64,000 bases of DNA from an uncultured Saprospiraceae bacterium (GCA_937921775.1 CAKZUK010000001.1:62001-126000); one strand, 5' to 3'; positions 52,193 to 61,884 are shown, numbered from the stretch's first letter. Program-made: numbers and translations. The notes: generated from the sequence alone by a model not told the origin.

Positions 52193-54556
52193 CTATAAAC
52201 TAAACTTTCCAGTCCCCACCAAAACAGCATCCCGATAAACATTAAAAAAGTAAAGGCCCTTCGCCAATCCACCACAATTCAATCTAACTTTATTGCCTTC
52301 ATAAGTCACAGGAAGCTTCACTTTTTGCCCTAAAGCATCACTAATACGAACAGTCATATTTTTCCCATCCGAAAAAGGAAGAATGATGTTAGCTGTGTCA
52401 AATACCGGATTTGGAGCCACTTTTAGGGTCAATAACTTTTGCGGAGCAGTTTGTGTAGAAACCATAAATTCGTCACAGCCAAGTTCTGCTGGGCCAACTC
52501 GCAAAAACAAATCATCAAAGTAACTGTCATTATCAGCACCAGCATTTCGGGTGCCTGTAAGCGTAAAAGAAATGATACGTGTACCAACTGGAATAGCTGC
52601 CCACTCACTAAATAAAGTCCAGCTTGAAATCAATGAAGAAATAGTCTCCGTAGAATCCAAATTCATATTGTTTTCATCTTGAAAATATAACTTCATCGCT
52701 GGTACATCCTGACCTCCCCAATTAGAAAGGTAGCCACCAAAGTTGGCTTGTAAAGTGCCCGCATCTATTTCAGCACTGTAGCTCACTAGGTTCACCAATT
52801 GCTCACATTCAGCATAAGCACCATCCATACAAACACCCCCAATCGCAAAATATTTCACACCAGTATGTGGAGCAATTCCATCACATTCTCCATCAGTCAA
52901 AACTTCTGAGACACCGATGGTTGGAGTCCATCCGCTCAAGTCCGATTCTGCCCCAGGGTTAATGATTAGGTTTTGACTATACTGAGAAGCACTAGTACTA
53001 AACGGGCTGGCCTCTGACCAGTCAGTCCAATTCAAGCTACGATCTCGATAGCGTACTCGCCAGCAATAGTCTGTGTTTTCGGAAAGGTTCATAACCGCTT
53101 CATCACGAAGGTCATCATCGGCTTGTGTGTCAACATCGTAGTACCAGTTCTCGTATGCCTTCCAACTATCATAATTTGGATTGGAAAAATCGGTGCAATT
53201 GGTAGAAATTTGCCACTGACTAGCACCATGGCTTTCGCCAAACGAAGATGAAAAATCATTGCCTAATAAAACCACGCAGTCAGGGTTTACCGTCTCATCC
53301 TTTGGAAATATAGTTAGAGGAGTACTTGGTTTGTCCAAACTCTTTTTGATCATTAAACTATCGCGAAGTATATTGTCCTGTGGATTCGCTGCATCACCAC
53401 GACCGATTCTTTTTAGTGTAAAAGATGGATCGTTACCGGCATTGACATCGACTACCACGAAGCCATACTCGTCTTGCGAAACGGAAAACTCATCGTAGTC
53501 CGCAGTTGGCCAGTCCCCCCAAAGGTCAATAGCTCCACCAGCACTAGCTACGTTGACCCACAGGTGTTTGTGGTCTTGTGACTGACCACGGGAGTAGCCA
53601 TGCGTGTGTCCAAAGAAGTGGATACTTGGCTTGTCGCAATCATCTGTGAAGTTTTCTAAAAGTTCGATGACTTGACCGGTGTAGTTGCTTTCGCCCGGTG
53701 TCCAGAGTTCAGATTTGTGAGGATGGTGCAATTGTGCAAAAACAAAATCGATAGAGTCACTAGTACAAGCTTCTGCCAAAACGCCTTCGAGCCAATCTAG
53801 TTGCGTTTGATTGTTGTAAGGCGAGTTGGAGTCTAGGCCAATGATTCTGGTGTTGGAGTAATCCTTGTACCACCAATGTTCTTCGAAATCAGTGCTGCCA
53901 TTATCCGGCAAGTGAAAATATTTGAAATAGTATTCTGAGTTTTGTTCATGGTTTCCCGGAACAGGATATATAGGAACCTGATTGAATAGAGCTTGAGAAG
54001 GTGTAAAAAAGTGTTCTTCCCATTGACTATAATTTGATCCGGTAACAACAAGGTCTCCGGGGATCATAACAAAAGCAATTTCTTCGTTCAAATCAGCGCC
54101 AAAATTATTTTGGACGTAAGTCAAAACGCCCTCATCTATCAATTCTGCAAATTTATTGGGATTGCTTCCATCTCGTTGCATGTCACTCATTGCGATCAAT
54201 CGAAATGACTCTTTGTCGGATGCAAAGGGAGCTGTTTTGAAGGTATAAATTTCAGAAGTAGCGTTTCCCGTCTTTACACGATAGTGGTATTTTGTAAATC
54301 GTGTTAAACCTTCCAGCAAAACATCGTGAATTTGAGCAGTACCAGAGCTAATCTCAGAGGTACCGGAAGTGCTATTCCCAAGTGTTGCTGTCAGTCCCCA
54401 TTCTACAATAGATTCGTCCCCTTCAGTCGTTTCCCAAAGAATACGAATGGTGTTCGGATTTGCATCTTGTAGGTAAGGTTGCACTTTTATGCTTTGCGCC
54501 TTAAGTGAAATAGTTATCGCTAAAAGTAGAAGTAGACTTAGGTATTTGAATTGCAT
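52193..54556 (-). CDS. Purple acid phosphatase-like metallophosphoesterase, T9SS-secreted
   Basis: 787 residues. Signal peptide MQFKYLSLLLLLAITISLKA. A fibronectin-type domain (IKVQPYLQDANPNTIRILWE) precedes the metallophosphoesterase: AMSDMQRDGS, IPGDLVV, PGNHEQNS, HHPHKS and FFGHTHGYSRG give the metal-binding Asp, Asn and His set. A second beta domain (CVVLLGNDFSSSFGESHGAS) and a carbohydrate-binding-like domain follow, then a T9SS type A tail (KVAPNPVFDTANIILPF ... AKGLYFFNVYRD). It is likely a secreted phosphatase recruiting phosphate from phosphoesters. Confidence 0.93.
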   Translation of the reverse strand: MQFKYLSLLLLLAITISLKAQSIKVQPYLQDANPNTIRILWETTEGDESIVEWGLTATLGNSTSGTSEISSGTAQIHDVLLEGLTRFTKYHYRVKTGNATSEIYTFKTAPFASDKESFRLIAMSDMQRDGSNPNKFAELIDEGVLTYVQNNFGADLNEEIAFVMIPGDLVVTGSNYSQWEEHFFTPSQALFNQVPIYPVPGNHEQNSEYYFKYFHLPDNGSTDFEEHWWYKDYSNTRIIGLDSNSPYNNQTQLDWLEGVLAEACTSDSIDFVFAQLHHPHKSELWTPGESNYTGQVIELLENFTDDCDKPSIHFFGHTHGYSRGQSQDHKHLWVNVASAGGAIDLWGDWPTADYDEFSVSQDEYGFVVVDVNAGNDPSFTLKRIGRGDAANPQDNILRDSLMIKKSLDKPSTPLTIFPKDETVNPDCVVLLGNDFSSSFGESHGASQWQISTNCTDFSNPNYDSWKAYENWYYDVDTQADDDLRDEAVMNLSENTDYCWRVRYRDRSLNWTDWSEASPFSTSASQYSQNLIINPGAESDLSGWTPTIGVSEVLTDGECDGIAPHTGVKYFAIGGVCMDGAYAECEQLVNLVSYSAEIDAGTLQANFGGYLSNWGGQDVPAMKLYFQDENNMNLDSTETISSLISSWTLFSEWAAIPVGTRIISFTLTGTRNAGADNDSYFDDLFLRVGPAELGCDEFMVSTQTAPQKLLTLKVAPNPVFDTANIILPFSDGKNMTVRISDALGQKVKLPVTYEGNKVRLNCGGLAKGLYFFNVYRDAVLVGTGKFSL

Positions 54557-54630
54557 GATGTTTTGATTGTGTGTTTTCTACAGCGAAGTTGTAAACGAAT
54601 ATTAGCTATTAGCGGAGCTGTAAACAAGTT

Positions 54631-55485
54631 TTATTTTTTTGATTTTTTTTGTTTTGCCAAAAAGTTTAAGCCTAGTTCAAGTCCATAGCGGTAATCTTTT
54701 TTGAGTGTACTAATAGAGTAGGTGTAAGTGGTGCTTTTAAGCAAACGCCTAGGGGCAATTTGCTTGATGACACAATCCGATGGAGGCTTGAGCATAAAGT
54801 CGATACTCTCGTTGTATTGCTCGTGACTTCTTTCAAAGCAACTAGCAAGGCCTTTATTGTCACGATGATAAAAACTGCCGAAGTAATCAGGCCAGCTTTG
54901 GGAGTGCTTCAGGTCAGCGGGAGATGTCCGTATCACAAGGATATTTTTAGAACCGGTTTTGTATGCTTTTTGTACAGGAAGAGGATCACTCCAGCCACCA
55001 TCCATATAGTTACTTCCATCTACTTTATGTCTACCTTTTGTGACAAAGGGCAAGGTGGAAGATGCGATAAGTGTATCAATCCAATTTTTCTTAGATGGTT
55101 CAAGATAAGCTGTCTTACCGTTTTTGATTTTTGTGGCAACAAAATAAACATCCTTGTCTTTGGTCCGTTTTGTAGCAGACTCAATATCGAGTGGAGAAAC
55201 TTCAGTGGCAGTAGTTCTGAGGTAATCAATGTTCATGTAGCCCTGATTGGATAGCAAGCGATTCATTTTGACAAACTCCTTATCATTCGCTAGGTGAAGG
55301 AGACCGGAAAAACAAGCATTGTACTGTCCACTGAGTAGGTAGGACAGGGCTATAGATCCTCCTGAAATACCGTAATAGCGTTCAAATGGATTGTAGCCAT
55401 AAGTGATGAATAGGTCGAGAATTCCACAAGTGAAGGCAGTTTTGAAACCCCCACCTTCGATAATAATTGTTGGCTTGTTGTTCAT
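54631..55485 (-). CDS. Patatin-like phospholipase
   Basis: 284 residues. GGGFKTAFTCGI is the oxyanion loop, the nucleophile is Ser41 in GISGGS, and the catalytic Asp is D161 in YMDGGWSDPL. This is the RssA/YjjU-type layout. It hydrolyses acyl chains from lipids; the role is unknown. No signal peptide. The start overlaps the upstream membrane-protein stop by four bases, so both are made from one transcript. Confidence 0.93.
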   Translation of the reverse strand: MNNKPTIIIEGGGFKTAFTCGILDLFITYGYNPFERYYGISGGSIALSYLLSGQYNACFSGLLHLANDKEFVKMNRLLSNQGYMNIDYLRTTATEVSPLDIESATKRTKDKDVYFVATKIKNGKTAYLEPSKKNWIDTLIASSTLPFVTKGRHKVDGSNYMDGGWSDPLPVQKAYKTGSKNILVIRTSPADLKHSQSWPDYFGSFYHRDNKGLASCFERSHEQYNESIDFMLKPPSDCVIKQIAPRRLLKSTTYTYSISTLKKDYRYGLELGLNFLAKQKKSKK

Positions 55486-55829
55486 ATGTTTTTATCAGAA
55501 TATTCTTTGTCCGTAAGTAGATTTTTAAGAAGGATAAAGATACCAATTAGAAATAATAATTGGCCAATTCTGCCAATAAAGGAATTGTAAGTAAAGTATT
55601 GACTGATGTTATTCATGTCACTGGTTCTCATTAGAAAAAACTGAATAAAATAGCGCGATAATCCAGTGAAAACTTTTAGCATAGCACCAATTCCGATTAG
55701 TTTTCCTGCAGTGCCGGATACTTTCTGGAAGGCTAGTATTCCAATAATAAGGGTTAAAATTATTGCTACAAAATTAAAAAGCATGATCAGCATCTGACTC
55801 AATTCTAAATATTGTGGAATCATTTCCAT
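55482..55829 (-). CDS. Small membrane protein upstream of patatin gene
   Basis: 115 residues from the ATG at 55829 (MEMIPQYLELSQMLIMLFNF). A longer reading frame starts with TTG at 55853, but that TTG lies inside the -7 box at 55851-55858, so the shorter start is right. Three or four membrane segments (LIMLFNFVAIILTLIIGILA; LIGIGAMLKVFTGLSRYFI; QLLFLIGIFILLKNLL). No family recognised. It may be a membrane partner of the patatin enzyme. Confidence 0.75.
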   Translation of the reverse strand: MEMIPQYLELSQMLIMLFNFVAIILTLIIGILAFQKVSGTAGKLIGIGAMLKVFTGLSRYFIQFFLMRTSDMNNISQYFTYNSFIGRIGQLLFLIGIFILLKNLLTDKEYSDKNI

Positions 55830-55850
55830 AATTTGTTTTTTATAGGGGTG

Positions 55851-55858
55851 CAAATATA
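55851..55858 (-). promoter_or_regulatory. -7 promoter box TATATTTG
   Basis: An exact TAnnTTTG match on the minus strand, followed 22 bases later by the ATG at 55829. It serves the membrane-protein/patatin pair. Confidence 0.55.
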
Positions 55859-55908
55859 TTTTATAAATGTACCTTTTTCAAGTCAAAAAAATCAATATTT
55901 TAAGGTAA

Positions 55909-56496
55909 ATGAAAATGAAAAAATCCATTGGAATAATACTCGTGCTGGTATTGGCTGGTTTGATTATTTATAAACTCTCAAGCAAAATTAATATCAATCC
56001 TAAATATAAAGTTGGTCAGGTGATTGATCGTTTAGATAATGTCGCGGTGTACTACAACGGAGGTGTACGACATGTCGCTAGTCGCCATGTTGTGGATGGA
56101 TATAATGTAGGTCTCAAATACCAATGTGTCGAATTTGTAAAGCGCTATTATCTGGAACATCTAAATCACAAGATGCCTGACAGCTATGGGCATGCTAAAC
56201 ATTTTTATGATCCAAAGGTACTAGATGGTGCCTTGAATAAAGCTCGTGGTCTGACTCAATTTTCGAACCCTAGCAATTCGAAGCCGAAGCGTAGTGATCT
56301 GATTATCATAGCCGCTACATCTAGAAATGCCTTTGGACATGTGGCGATTATCTCTGAACTTAAGGAAGGAAAAATTGAGTTGATTCAGCAGAATGGTGGT
56401 GCTTTTGCTCCGTCTAGAATTTGGCTTGGCTTGCGCCAAAAAGATGGGAAGTGGGAAGTTGAGAGTGATCGGGTTTTGGGCTGGTTGCGCAAGTAA
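55909..56496 (+). CDS. CHAP-domain protein (peptidoglycan amidase/peptidase-like)
   Basis: 195 residues. N-terminal membrane anchor or signal (MKKSIGIILVLVLAGLIIYK). The CHAP domain has catalytic Cys73 in YQCVEFVKRYY and His144 in FGHVAIISE, with KPKRSDLIIIAAT between. CHAP enzymes cut peptidoglycan or related amide bonds; substrate unknown. The start is in a 55-base divergent gap shared with the membrane/patatin operon. Probably periplasmic. Confidence 0.9.
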   Translation: MKMKKSIGIILVLVLAGLIIYKLSSKININPKYKVGQVIDRLDNVAVYYNGGVRHVASRHVVDGYNVGLKYQCVEFVKRYYLEHLNHKMPDSYGHAKHFYDPKVLDGALNKARGLTQFSNPSNSKPKRSDLIIIAATSRNAFGHVAIISELKEGKIELIQQNGGAFAPSRIWLGLRQKDGKWEVESDRVLGWLRK

Positions 56497-56607
56497 TTTA
56501 GTAATGAAAGGGATTGTAGATACAGCGAAGCATAAGCAAGCTATTGGAGGACTGCTGGACTATCGGAAAATATGGATCTGGTAGCTGCGCTTTTTATGAA
56601 AAGCTAA

Positions 56608-56615
56608 TATATTTG
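56608..56615 (+). promoter_or_regulatory. -7 promoter box TATATTTG
   Basis: An exact TAnnTTTG match, 34-41 bases before the acetyltransferase ATG at 56649. Confidence 0.5.
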
Positions 56616-56642
56616 GATATTGAAAATTTTGAACATAAATAA

Positions 56643-57248
56643 TTGGCTATGAATAAATTTGATTTTGGTGAAGATTATACACTGGAGAATGATCGCGTAT
56701 TGTTACGCCCACTTTTGGAAACAGACTTAGAACATCTACTGCCTTTTGCTATAAACGAAACTACCTTGTGGCAATATTCATTAACTTCTGCAGCAGGAGA
56801 AGAGGGAATGAAAAATTATATTGCAAAAGCATTGCTTGCTCGTGCAAATAAAGATTCTTATCCTTTCATCGTATTCGATAAAGCTACAAATGAGTACGCA
56901 GGATCCAGTCGATTTTATGATTACCAATCCATTCATAACACTACGCAGTTGGGCTACACTTGGTATGGCAAGGCATTTCAGGGGACAGGATTGAACCGAA
57001 ATAGCAAACTCTTGCTGCTTAATTTTGCTTTTGACAAGATGGATGTACAGCGAGTTGAATTTAGGGCAGATAATAATAATGGTAGATCAATTGCTGCGAT
57101 GAAAGGAATCGGTTGCACCGTTGAAGGTATACTTCGTTCTAATTGTGCGGATGCCCAAGGAGGACGTCGGGATAGTATTATATTGAGCATTTTACGGGAG
57201 GAGTGGTTTGCGGGGAAGAGTCTATCCCTAAGGCAGAGCTGTAAATGA
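56643..57248 (+). CDS. GNAT acetyltransferase, RimJ/RimL type
   Basis: 201 residues; the start may instead be the second ATG (56649), two codons downstream. Recognisable parts are NDRVLLRPLLETDLEHLLPF, then GYTWYGKAFQGTGLNRNSKL for acetyl-CoA and VEFRADNNNGRSIAAMKGIG near the end, closely as in RimL-type proteins. Substrate unknown. Followed by another small GNAT gene on the same strand. Confidence 0.9.
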   Translation: MAMNKFDFGEDYTLENDRVLLRPLLETDLEHLLPFAINETTLWQYSLTSAAGEEGMKNYIAKALLARANKDSYPFIVFDKATNEYAGSSRFYDYQSIHNTTQLGYTWYGKAFQGTGLNRNSKLLLLNFAFDKMDVQRVEFRADNNNGRSIAAMKGIGCTVEGILRSNCADAQGGRRDSIILSILREEWFAGKSLSLRQSCK

Positions 57249-57302
57249 GCAAGGCTTGATAAATCTTATTTATAAGTCGATTTAATCTACGAAATAAAAA
57301 CT

Positions 57303-57722
57303 ATGTCAAATATAACATTCGAAACAGAAAAAGAAAAAATGGATATTGATCTGATTCATCAATTCCTGACCAAGAGTTATTGGGCTAAAGGAAGAACAAA
57401 AGAGGTGGTGCAAATCAGTATGAAAAACTCACATAACTTTGGGATTTTTAAAGATGGTAAACAAGTTGGCTTTGCGAGAGTGATAACTGATCTTGCAATC
57501 TATGCTTATTTGATGGATGTTTTTATTGTTGAATCAGAAAGAGGGGCTGGCTATGGCAAAGATTTGGTGCGATACATCATGGAGTATCCGGCTTTTCATG
57601 GTTTAAAAAAATGGACTTTAGGAACGAGAGATGCAGATGGTTTGTATGAGCAGTTTGGCTTTAAGAAATTTGATGGGTCTTATATTTTTATGGAAAAGAG
57701 TAGAGGGATGGGGGAGAATTAG
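57303..57722 (+). CDS. GNAT acetyltransferase
   Basis: 139 residues, compact GNAT fold: KSYWAKGRTKEVVQISMKNS, VGFARVITDLAIYAYLMDVF and VESERGAGYGKDLVRYIM for the acetyl-CoA pyrophosphate loop. A single-domain member of unknown substrate. It starts 54 bases after the preceding GNAT and probably shares its transcript. Confidence 0.9.
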   Translation: MSNITFETEKEKMDIDLIHQFLTKSYWAKGRTKEVVQISMKNSHNFGIFKDGKQVGFARVITDLAIYAYLMDVFIVESERGAGYGKDLVRYIMEYPAFHGLKKWTLGTRDADGLYEQFGFKKFDGSYIFMEKSRGMGEN

Positions 57723-57775
57723 AATGGGAATTAGAATTTCTTGCGAGCTTGGGGGGATTTGTGTTAGGAGTACAT

Positions 57776-58606
57776 CTAAGTCGATTGCGCAGCTTCCATT
57801 TGTTTGGCAAGTTTGGCGAGGTGATTTGGAGAAGTGGGGCCTTCCGGAATCAAACGATGCATAACAATTGCCGCAGTTACAGCACCAAGTAAAGGAGCAA
57901 GGAAACTACCAACTAGAGGAATCATCATCATCATGTAACTTACGAATCCAATTCCAAGAGCGACTCCGGAAAAAGATTTACTAAATTTAAGACTTTCTTT
58001 AATGGTGAGGTGGTATGCTTCATTATAGTTGTCGAGCATCAGGAATCCGAGGAAATAACATTGCATGATCAGTACCAAAGGCGCTTTAATAAAATCCAAT
58101 CCAAATATCGATACAATAATGGTGATCGCTAAAGTTAAAAACCATTCAGTAACGGCACAATGTATAGCGACTTTGAGCATGCGCTTTTCTGCTTTCCAAA
58201 AGGCTTTGAAAGTGGTGTCGAAATTTTGATTGGTTTTGATTTCTAGTGTACGGCGAGCGAAATGGAAAATGACAACTTCCATTAGAATGAAAACAATATA
58301 CTTGAAGTAAGAGCTAGACACAAAGTCAGCGCCCATACTAGAAATATCACTTACGGATGAGCTTAATGATTGATAAGCGGCAGTAAAATCTTGAGCGTCA
58401 AATACTTCGGTTATTCTCCCTACTGTTCCATAAGCATACCAAGCTAAAATTATTGCAACAATGACTAAGGCTTTGGATAACCAACCATACTGATCCATTC
58501 CTCTCCAAAGCTTGTTCGTTTGGATAAATTGAACGGCTTCTTTGTAAGTGAACAGACTTATGGGGAAGTTAGTAAGGACTTCTCGTATGCTGAATTTGGT
58601 TTCCAT
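57776..58606 (-). CDS. EI24/CysZ-like membrane protein
   Basis: 276 residues from the ATG at 58606 (METKFSIREVLTNFPISLF); a longer frame reaches 58654 with an atypical prefix. Membrane segments about every 30-40 residues, with LTIKESLKFSKSFSGVALG and MIPLVGSFLAPLLGAVTAAI typical of EI24/CysZ proteins, some of which transport sulfate. Here no sulfur-assimilation gene is near, so the role is open. It ends in a short polar tail. Confidence 0.72.
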   Translation of the reverse strand: METKFSIREVLTNFPISLFTYKEAVQFIQTNKLWRGMDQYGWLSKALVIVAIILAWYAYGTVGRITEVFDAQDFTAAYQSLSSSVSDISSMGADFVSSSYFKYIVFILMEVVIFHFARRTLEIKTNQNFDTTFKAFWKAEKRMLKVAIHCAVTEWFLTLAITIIVSIFGLDFIKAPLVLIMQCYFLGFLMLDNYNEAYHLTIKESLKFSKSFSGVALGIGFVSYMMMMIPLVGSFLAPLLGAVTAAIVMHRLIPEGPTSPNHLAKLAKQMEAAQST

Positions 58607-58827
58607 ATTGTAAATTAATGAAGATGGCTTACAATTCCAAATGAAATCAAGCATCTTGTTAATTTTTGGCTATTGGAATAATCAAAAAGGTATTACTTTC
58701 GTTAGGTTTTAACTTGGAATACGAAAGTCTTAAGTACTCCTTTATAGTATTAAAATCCTATAAATTAATTAGGCCACTGCGGTAATTTAAATGATTGAAA
58801 TTTGTGGTTGATGCTCAAAATGATCTT

Positions 58828-59946
58828 ATGCGAATAATATTGATGCTTTTACTTAGCTTTTTAACGGTTGATGCCATTGCTCAAAAAGACAGTTCATGGT
58901 TGAAAGTCAGTTTACTTACCTGTGATATAGGAGATGAGGCTTACGCTGCATTTGGACACTGCGCTATTCGAGTGATTGATAAAAAGCGGAACAAAGATAT
59001 TACCTTTGATTATGGAATATTTGATTTTGATACACCGAATTTCGTTTGGCGATTTATGCGAGGAAGTTTGGATTACAAAGTAGCTGATCGGAGAACGAAT
59101 CGATTTATGCGTGAATATATTCGAGATGACCGGGGGGTGATTGAACAACAATTTAATTTGCCAGAGGAAGAGTTGGTCAAGATGTATAATTTTTTAGTTG
59201 AGAACGAAAAGCCGGAAAATCGATACTATAAATACAATTTTTTGCATGATAATTGTGCGACCCGACTACGGGATATAGTCAATGGTTTGGAAGTCAGTCC
59301 TGGAAAGCCTGTTGCCGAATTAACGGATACTTATCGAAATTATTTGCATGCTCATTTGCCCAATAAACCATGGTTGAAGTTTGGGATAGATATATTGCTT
59401 GGTGCAAATACTGATCGAGTGATGAGCTATGATGAGCGAATGTTTCTACCAAGAAACCTGTCTGAGAATTTAAGTTATTATGTTTTTGATAATGAGGGGA
59501 GGAAAGAGAAGGTACTCGGTCCAGCAGTTTCAATTGTTCCAGCTCAAAAAAAAGAACCTAGTTTTTCTTTCTTTCAACCACTTATTGTACTTGTATTTAT
59601 ATTGTTGTTAGTCGTAGCTTTGGTTCGTTGGAAACCAAAAATGAGTAAATGGCTGTTCTTATTTTACTGTTTAGTTTATGGACTTGCTGGTTGTTTATTG
59701 TTTTTCCTTTGGTTTGCAACAGAGCATACTGCAACTCGAATGAACTGGAATTTACTTTGGGCTAATCCGCTTTATCTTTTATTCTTTTTGCCTTCTAAGA
59801 ATCTTAAATCGGTATTGACTAAAGTTGCAATGGGGCTAAATATTGTAATCCTTTTATTCTGGTGGTGCTTGCCGCAAGAGATTAATTTAGCTGTTTTACC
59901 TTTGCTTGCGATGTTCTTATTTTTGCTATATGCTACAGAGTATTAA
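58828..59946 (+). CDS. DUF4105 protein with C-terminal membrane domain
   Basis: 372 residues from the ATG at 58828 (MRIILMLLLSFLTVDAIAQ), preferred over an upstream TTG at 58795. The signal peptide is followed by the DUF4105 region: LLTCDIGDEAYAAFGHCAIR, FRWFMRGSLDYK-type stretch, and NFLHDNCATRLRDIVNG with conserved His/Asn/Cys. The C-terminal half has five or six membrane segments (LIVLVFILLLVVALVRW onward). Family members resemble Lnb-type periplasmic proteins of unknown function; it may modify lipoproteins or envelope (inference). Confidence 0.82.
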   Translation: MRIILMLLLSFLTVDAIAQKDSSWLKVSLLTCDIGDEAYAAFGHCAIRVIDKKRNKDITFDYGIFDFDTPNFVWRFMRGSLDYKVADRRTNRFMREYIRDDRGVIEQQFNLPEEELVKMYNFLVENEKPENRYYKYNFLHDNCATRLRDIVNGLEVSPGKPVAELTDTYRNYLHAHLPNKPWLKFGIDILLGANTDRVMSYDERMFLPRNLSENLSYYVFDNEGRKEKVLGPAVSIVPAQKKEPSFSFFQPLIVLVFILLLVVALVRWKPKMSKWLFLFYCLVYGLAGCLLFFLWFATEHTATRMNWNLLWANPLYLLFFLPSKNLKSVLTKVAMGLNIVILLFWWCLPQEINLAVLPLLAMFLFLLYATEY

Positions 59947-60069
59947 GTAATGTGCTTGGACTAAATTAAATTATAGTTTACTCACTGAGTCTTTTAGTCC
60001 TACTTTTCCCAAATATTAGGCTACAGTCCAAAGGATGAAGACTAATATTTAGTCAATTTGAAGACCTGC

Positions 60070-61056
60070 TTAATTCCCAAAAGAAAAGCTCTTGACACCT
60101 TTAACGTCAGGCATTGCCATAAAAACTGAACCAGCGTTTGGATACTTAGTCATTTCTTCCGTTGACATGTCCACAGAGGCAGTAGTGATGTAGAGCACAT
60201 CTAGATTTGGGCCACCAAAAGCACAAGCGGTAACGTTGTGAGCAGGTACTTCAATCTTTCGAATCAGCTCTCCAGTTTGAGGATTGAAATTAGCGACAGC
60301 GTTGCCATTCCAAAGTCCGACCCAGAGCATATCGTTCTCATCTATGGTCATGCCATCAGGATAACCCAGAGAAGTAGGAACCTCAACGGCAATACGTTCA
60401 TTGGAAATATCGCCGGTAGTTAAGTCATAATCATAAGCTCGAATGAAGCCAGTTGGAGTATCAATATAATACATTGTTTTTTGATCTTTGGTCCAAACGA
60501 TTCCGTTAGAGATCGTGATACTGTCCAGCATTTTAGTGGCAGTACCATCGTGATCGATGCGGTATAGGTTTGCTCTGCCAGTGATTTGTTCGAGGTGCAT
60601 GGAGCCTACCCAAAGTCTGCCTGCAGGATCGCATTTTCCGTCGTTGAAACGGTTCTCAGGTTGATCAGTTTCTACTTTCGTAAAAAGCTTGATGTCTCCA
60701 GTAAGTGTGTTGATGTTGTACATTCCATCTTCTAAAGCAATGAGGGCAGATTCTTTTCCGGAAGGAACAACTGTACCAATCCTAGAGGGAGTTGGGAATG
60801 ATCGGTTCACTTTAGTTTCAGGGTTATAGATGTGTAACATTTTTCCTTCAATATCAACCCAGAAAAATTCTTGTGTTTGATGATTCCAGAGCGCGCCTTC
60901 TCCAAGTTGAGCTTTTATTTTGTATTCTAGAATTGCTTTATTTGGATCCATTTTATTAGACACTTTTTCAGTTTCCTTTTTGGGAGGAGTGGGGGAACTG
61001 GAGCAGTTGTAAAATAGTATTGAAATTAGAGGAAGGAGGAATATCAATTTTTTCAT
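60070..61056 (-). CDS. SMP-30/gluconolactonase-family lipoprotein
   Basis: 328 residues. The lipoprotein signal MKKLIFLLPLISILFYNC gives lipobox FYNC. The beta-propeller has EGALWNHQTQEFFWVDIEGK with the metal-binding Glu, NRFNDGKCDPAGRLWVGSMH and ITISNGIVWTKDQKTMYYID. Family members hydrolyse lactones or act as regucalcin-type proteins. Probably anchored in the envelope. No sugar-oxidation gene is adjacent. Confidence 0.9.
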   Translation of the reverse strand: MKKLIFLLPLISILFYNCSSSPTPPKKETEKVSNKMDPNKAILEYKIKAQLGEGALWNHQTQEFFWVDIEGKMLHIYNPETKVNRSFPTPSRIGTVVPSGKESALIALEDGMYNINTLTGDIKLFTKVETDQPENRFNDGKCDPAGRLWVGSMHLEQITGRANLYRIDHDGTATKMLDSITISNGIVWTKDQKTMYYIDTPTGFIRAYDYDLTTGDISNERIAVEVPTSLGYPDGMTIDENDMLWVGLWNGNAVANFNPQTGELIRKIEVPAHNVTACAFGGPNLDVLYITTASVDMSTEEMTKYPNAGSVFMAMPDVKGVKSFSFGN

Positions 61057-61467
61057 AAGAACTTCTAATAGTTTTGATTATGCGAAAGCATGAAGATAAG
61101 TAAATTTGAAAAAAGATAGGAATATATATTCTTTTAGAAGTTTAGAATATATTAAGAAGTTGAGGGAAATCATTTGAGCGTCTGACGAAAGTCCTTAGCT
61201 AGTAGGCCTTTCGTTGTTGGCTTCCCTTTAAGAGGTGTGCCCGCCAGGCGAATAAGCGCTAGCCTTAATACAGATCGACAGGTTTGAAGGAAGTCAACAA
61301 CTAAGATTTAATTGCTAACAGCAGGCCATTTGTCAGAAACTCAAATCATTTAGAAGAGCAACAAATGATTGAGAGAGTTTATAAAATTAGAAAAGCCCCT
61401 TAAAAAAGGAGCTTTTCATAAAACATTAAATATTTTGAATTGGCTGCTATGATAGCAACCTTATATT
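61057..61467. other. Intergenic region with a long dyad
   Basis: 411 bases without a gene between two minus-strand genes. It holds GTTGTTGGCTTCC (61213-61225) against GGAAGTCAACAAC (61289-61301, one mismatch) and the terminator at 61390-61417. A TATCTTCA element near 61088-61095 may belong to the SMP-30 gene's promoter. Confidence 0.55.
61390..61417 (-). terminator. Intrinsic terminator of the RRM gene
   Basis: On the minus strand GAAAAGCTCCTT pairs with AAGGGGCTTTTC (one U-G wobble), loop TTTT, followed by TAATTTTAT. It lies 50 bases after the RRM stop. Confidence 0.75.
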
Positions 61468-61788
61468 CTAGTATCTTTTGTTGTAGCCGCCTCCGCCGCC
61501 ACCACCGTATCCACCACCTCCGCCTCCGCGGTTGCTGTTACGATTTTCTCTAGGTTCTGCAACTTTAGCAACGATAGTTCTACCATCCATCTCTTGATCA
61601 TTCAAACCGTTGATTGCATTTTGTCCTTCTTCATCAGAAGCCATTTCAACAAAACCAAATCCCTTTGATTTTCCAGAAAACTTGTCCATAATGATTTTAA
61701 CTGAGTCTACTGCACCATATTCTTCAAATGCTGCTTGTAGAGTTGACTCGCTTGTGTCAAAGTTTAACTTTGCTACGAAAATATTCAT
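61468..61788 (-). CDS. RRM-domain RNA-binding protein with glycine-rich tail
   Basis: 106 residues. The RNA-recognition motif has RNP2 IFVAKLNF (3-10) and RNP1 KGFGFVEM (42-49), and a tail of Gly/Tyr-rich low complexity (RGGGGGGYGGGGG). This is the small glycine-rich RRM type of Bacteroidota and cyanobacteria, thought to act as RNA chaperones in cold or stress. The leader on the transcript is long (about 125 bases) and T-rich, with dyads. An exact -7 box lies at 61914-61921. Confidence 0.93.
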   Translation of the reverse strand: MNIFVAKLNFDTSESTLQAAFEEYGAVDSVKIIMDKFSGKSKGFGFVEMASDEEGQNAINGLNDQEMDGRTIVAKVAEPRENRNSNRGGGGGGYGGGGGGGYNKRY

Positions 61789-61870
61789 AAATAAAAATTT
61801 AAAAAAAAATAAAAAATTTCAAGTAGCATTATCAATTATAAGTATAAACTTTACCGAGTAGCTACCCAAT

Positions 61871-61884
61871 CTAACACATGTTAG
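61871..61884 (-). promoter_or_regulatory. Dyad in RRM 5' leader
   Basis: CTAACA and TGTTAG separated by CA. It lies about 30 bases inside the predicted leader and may be a temperature- or protein-responsive element. Confidence 0.45.
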
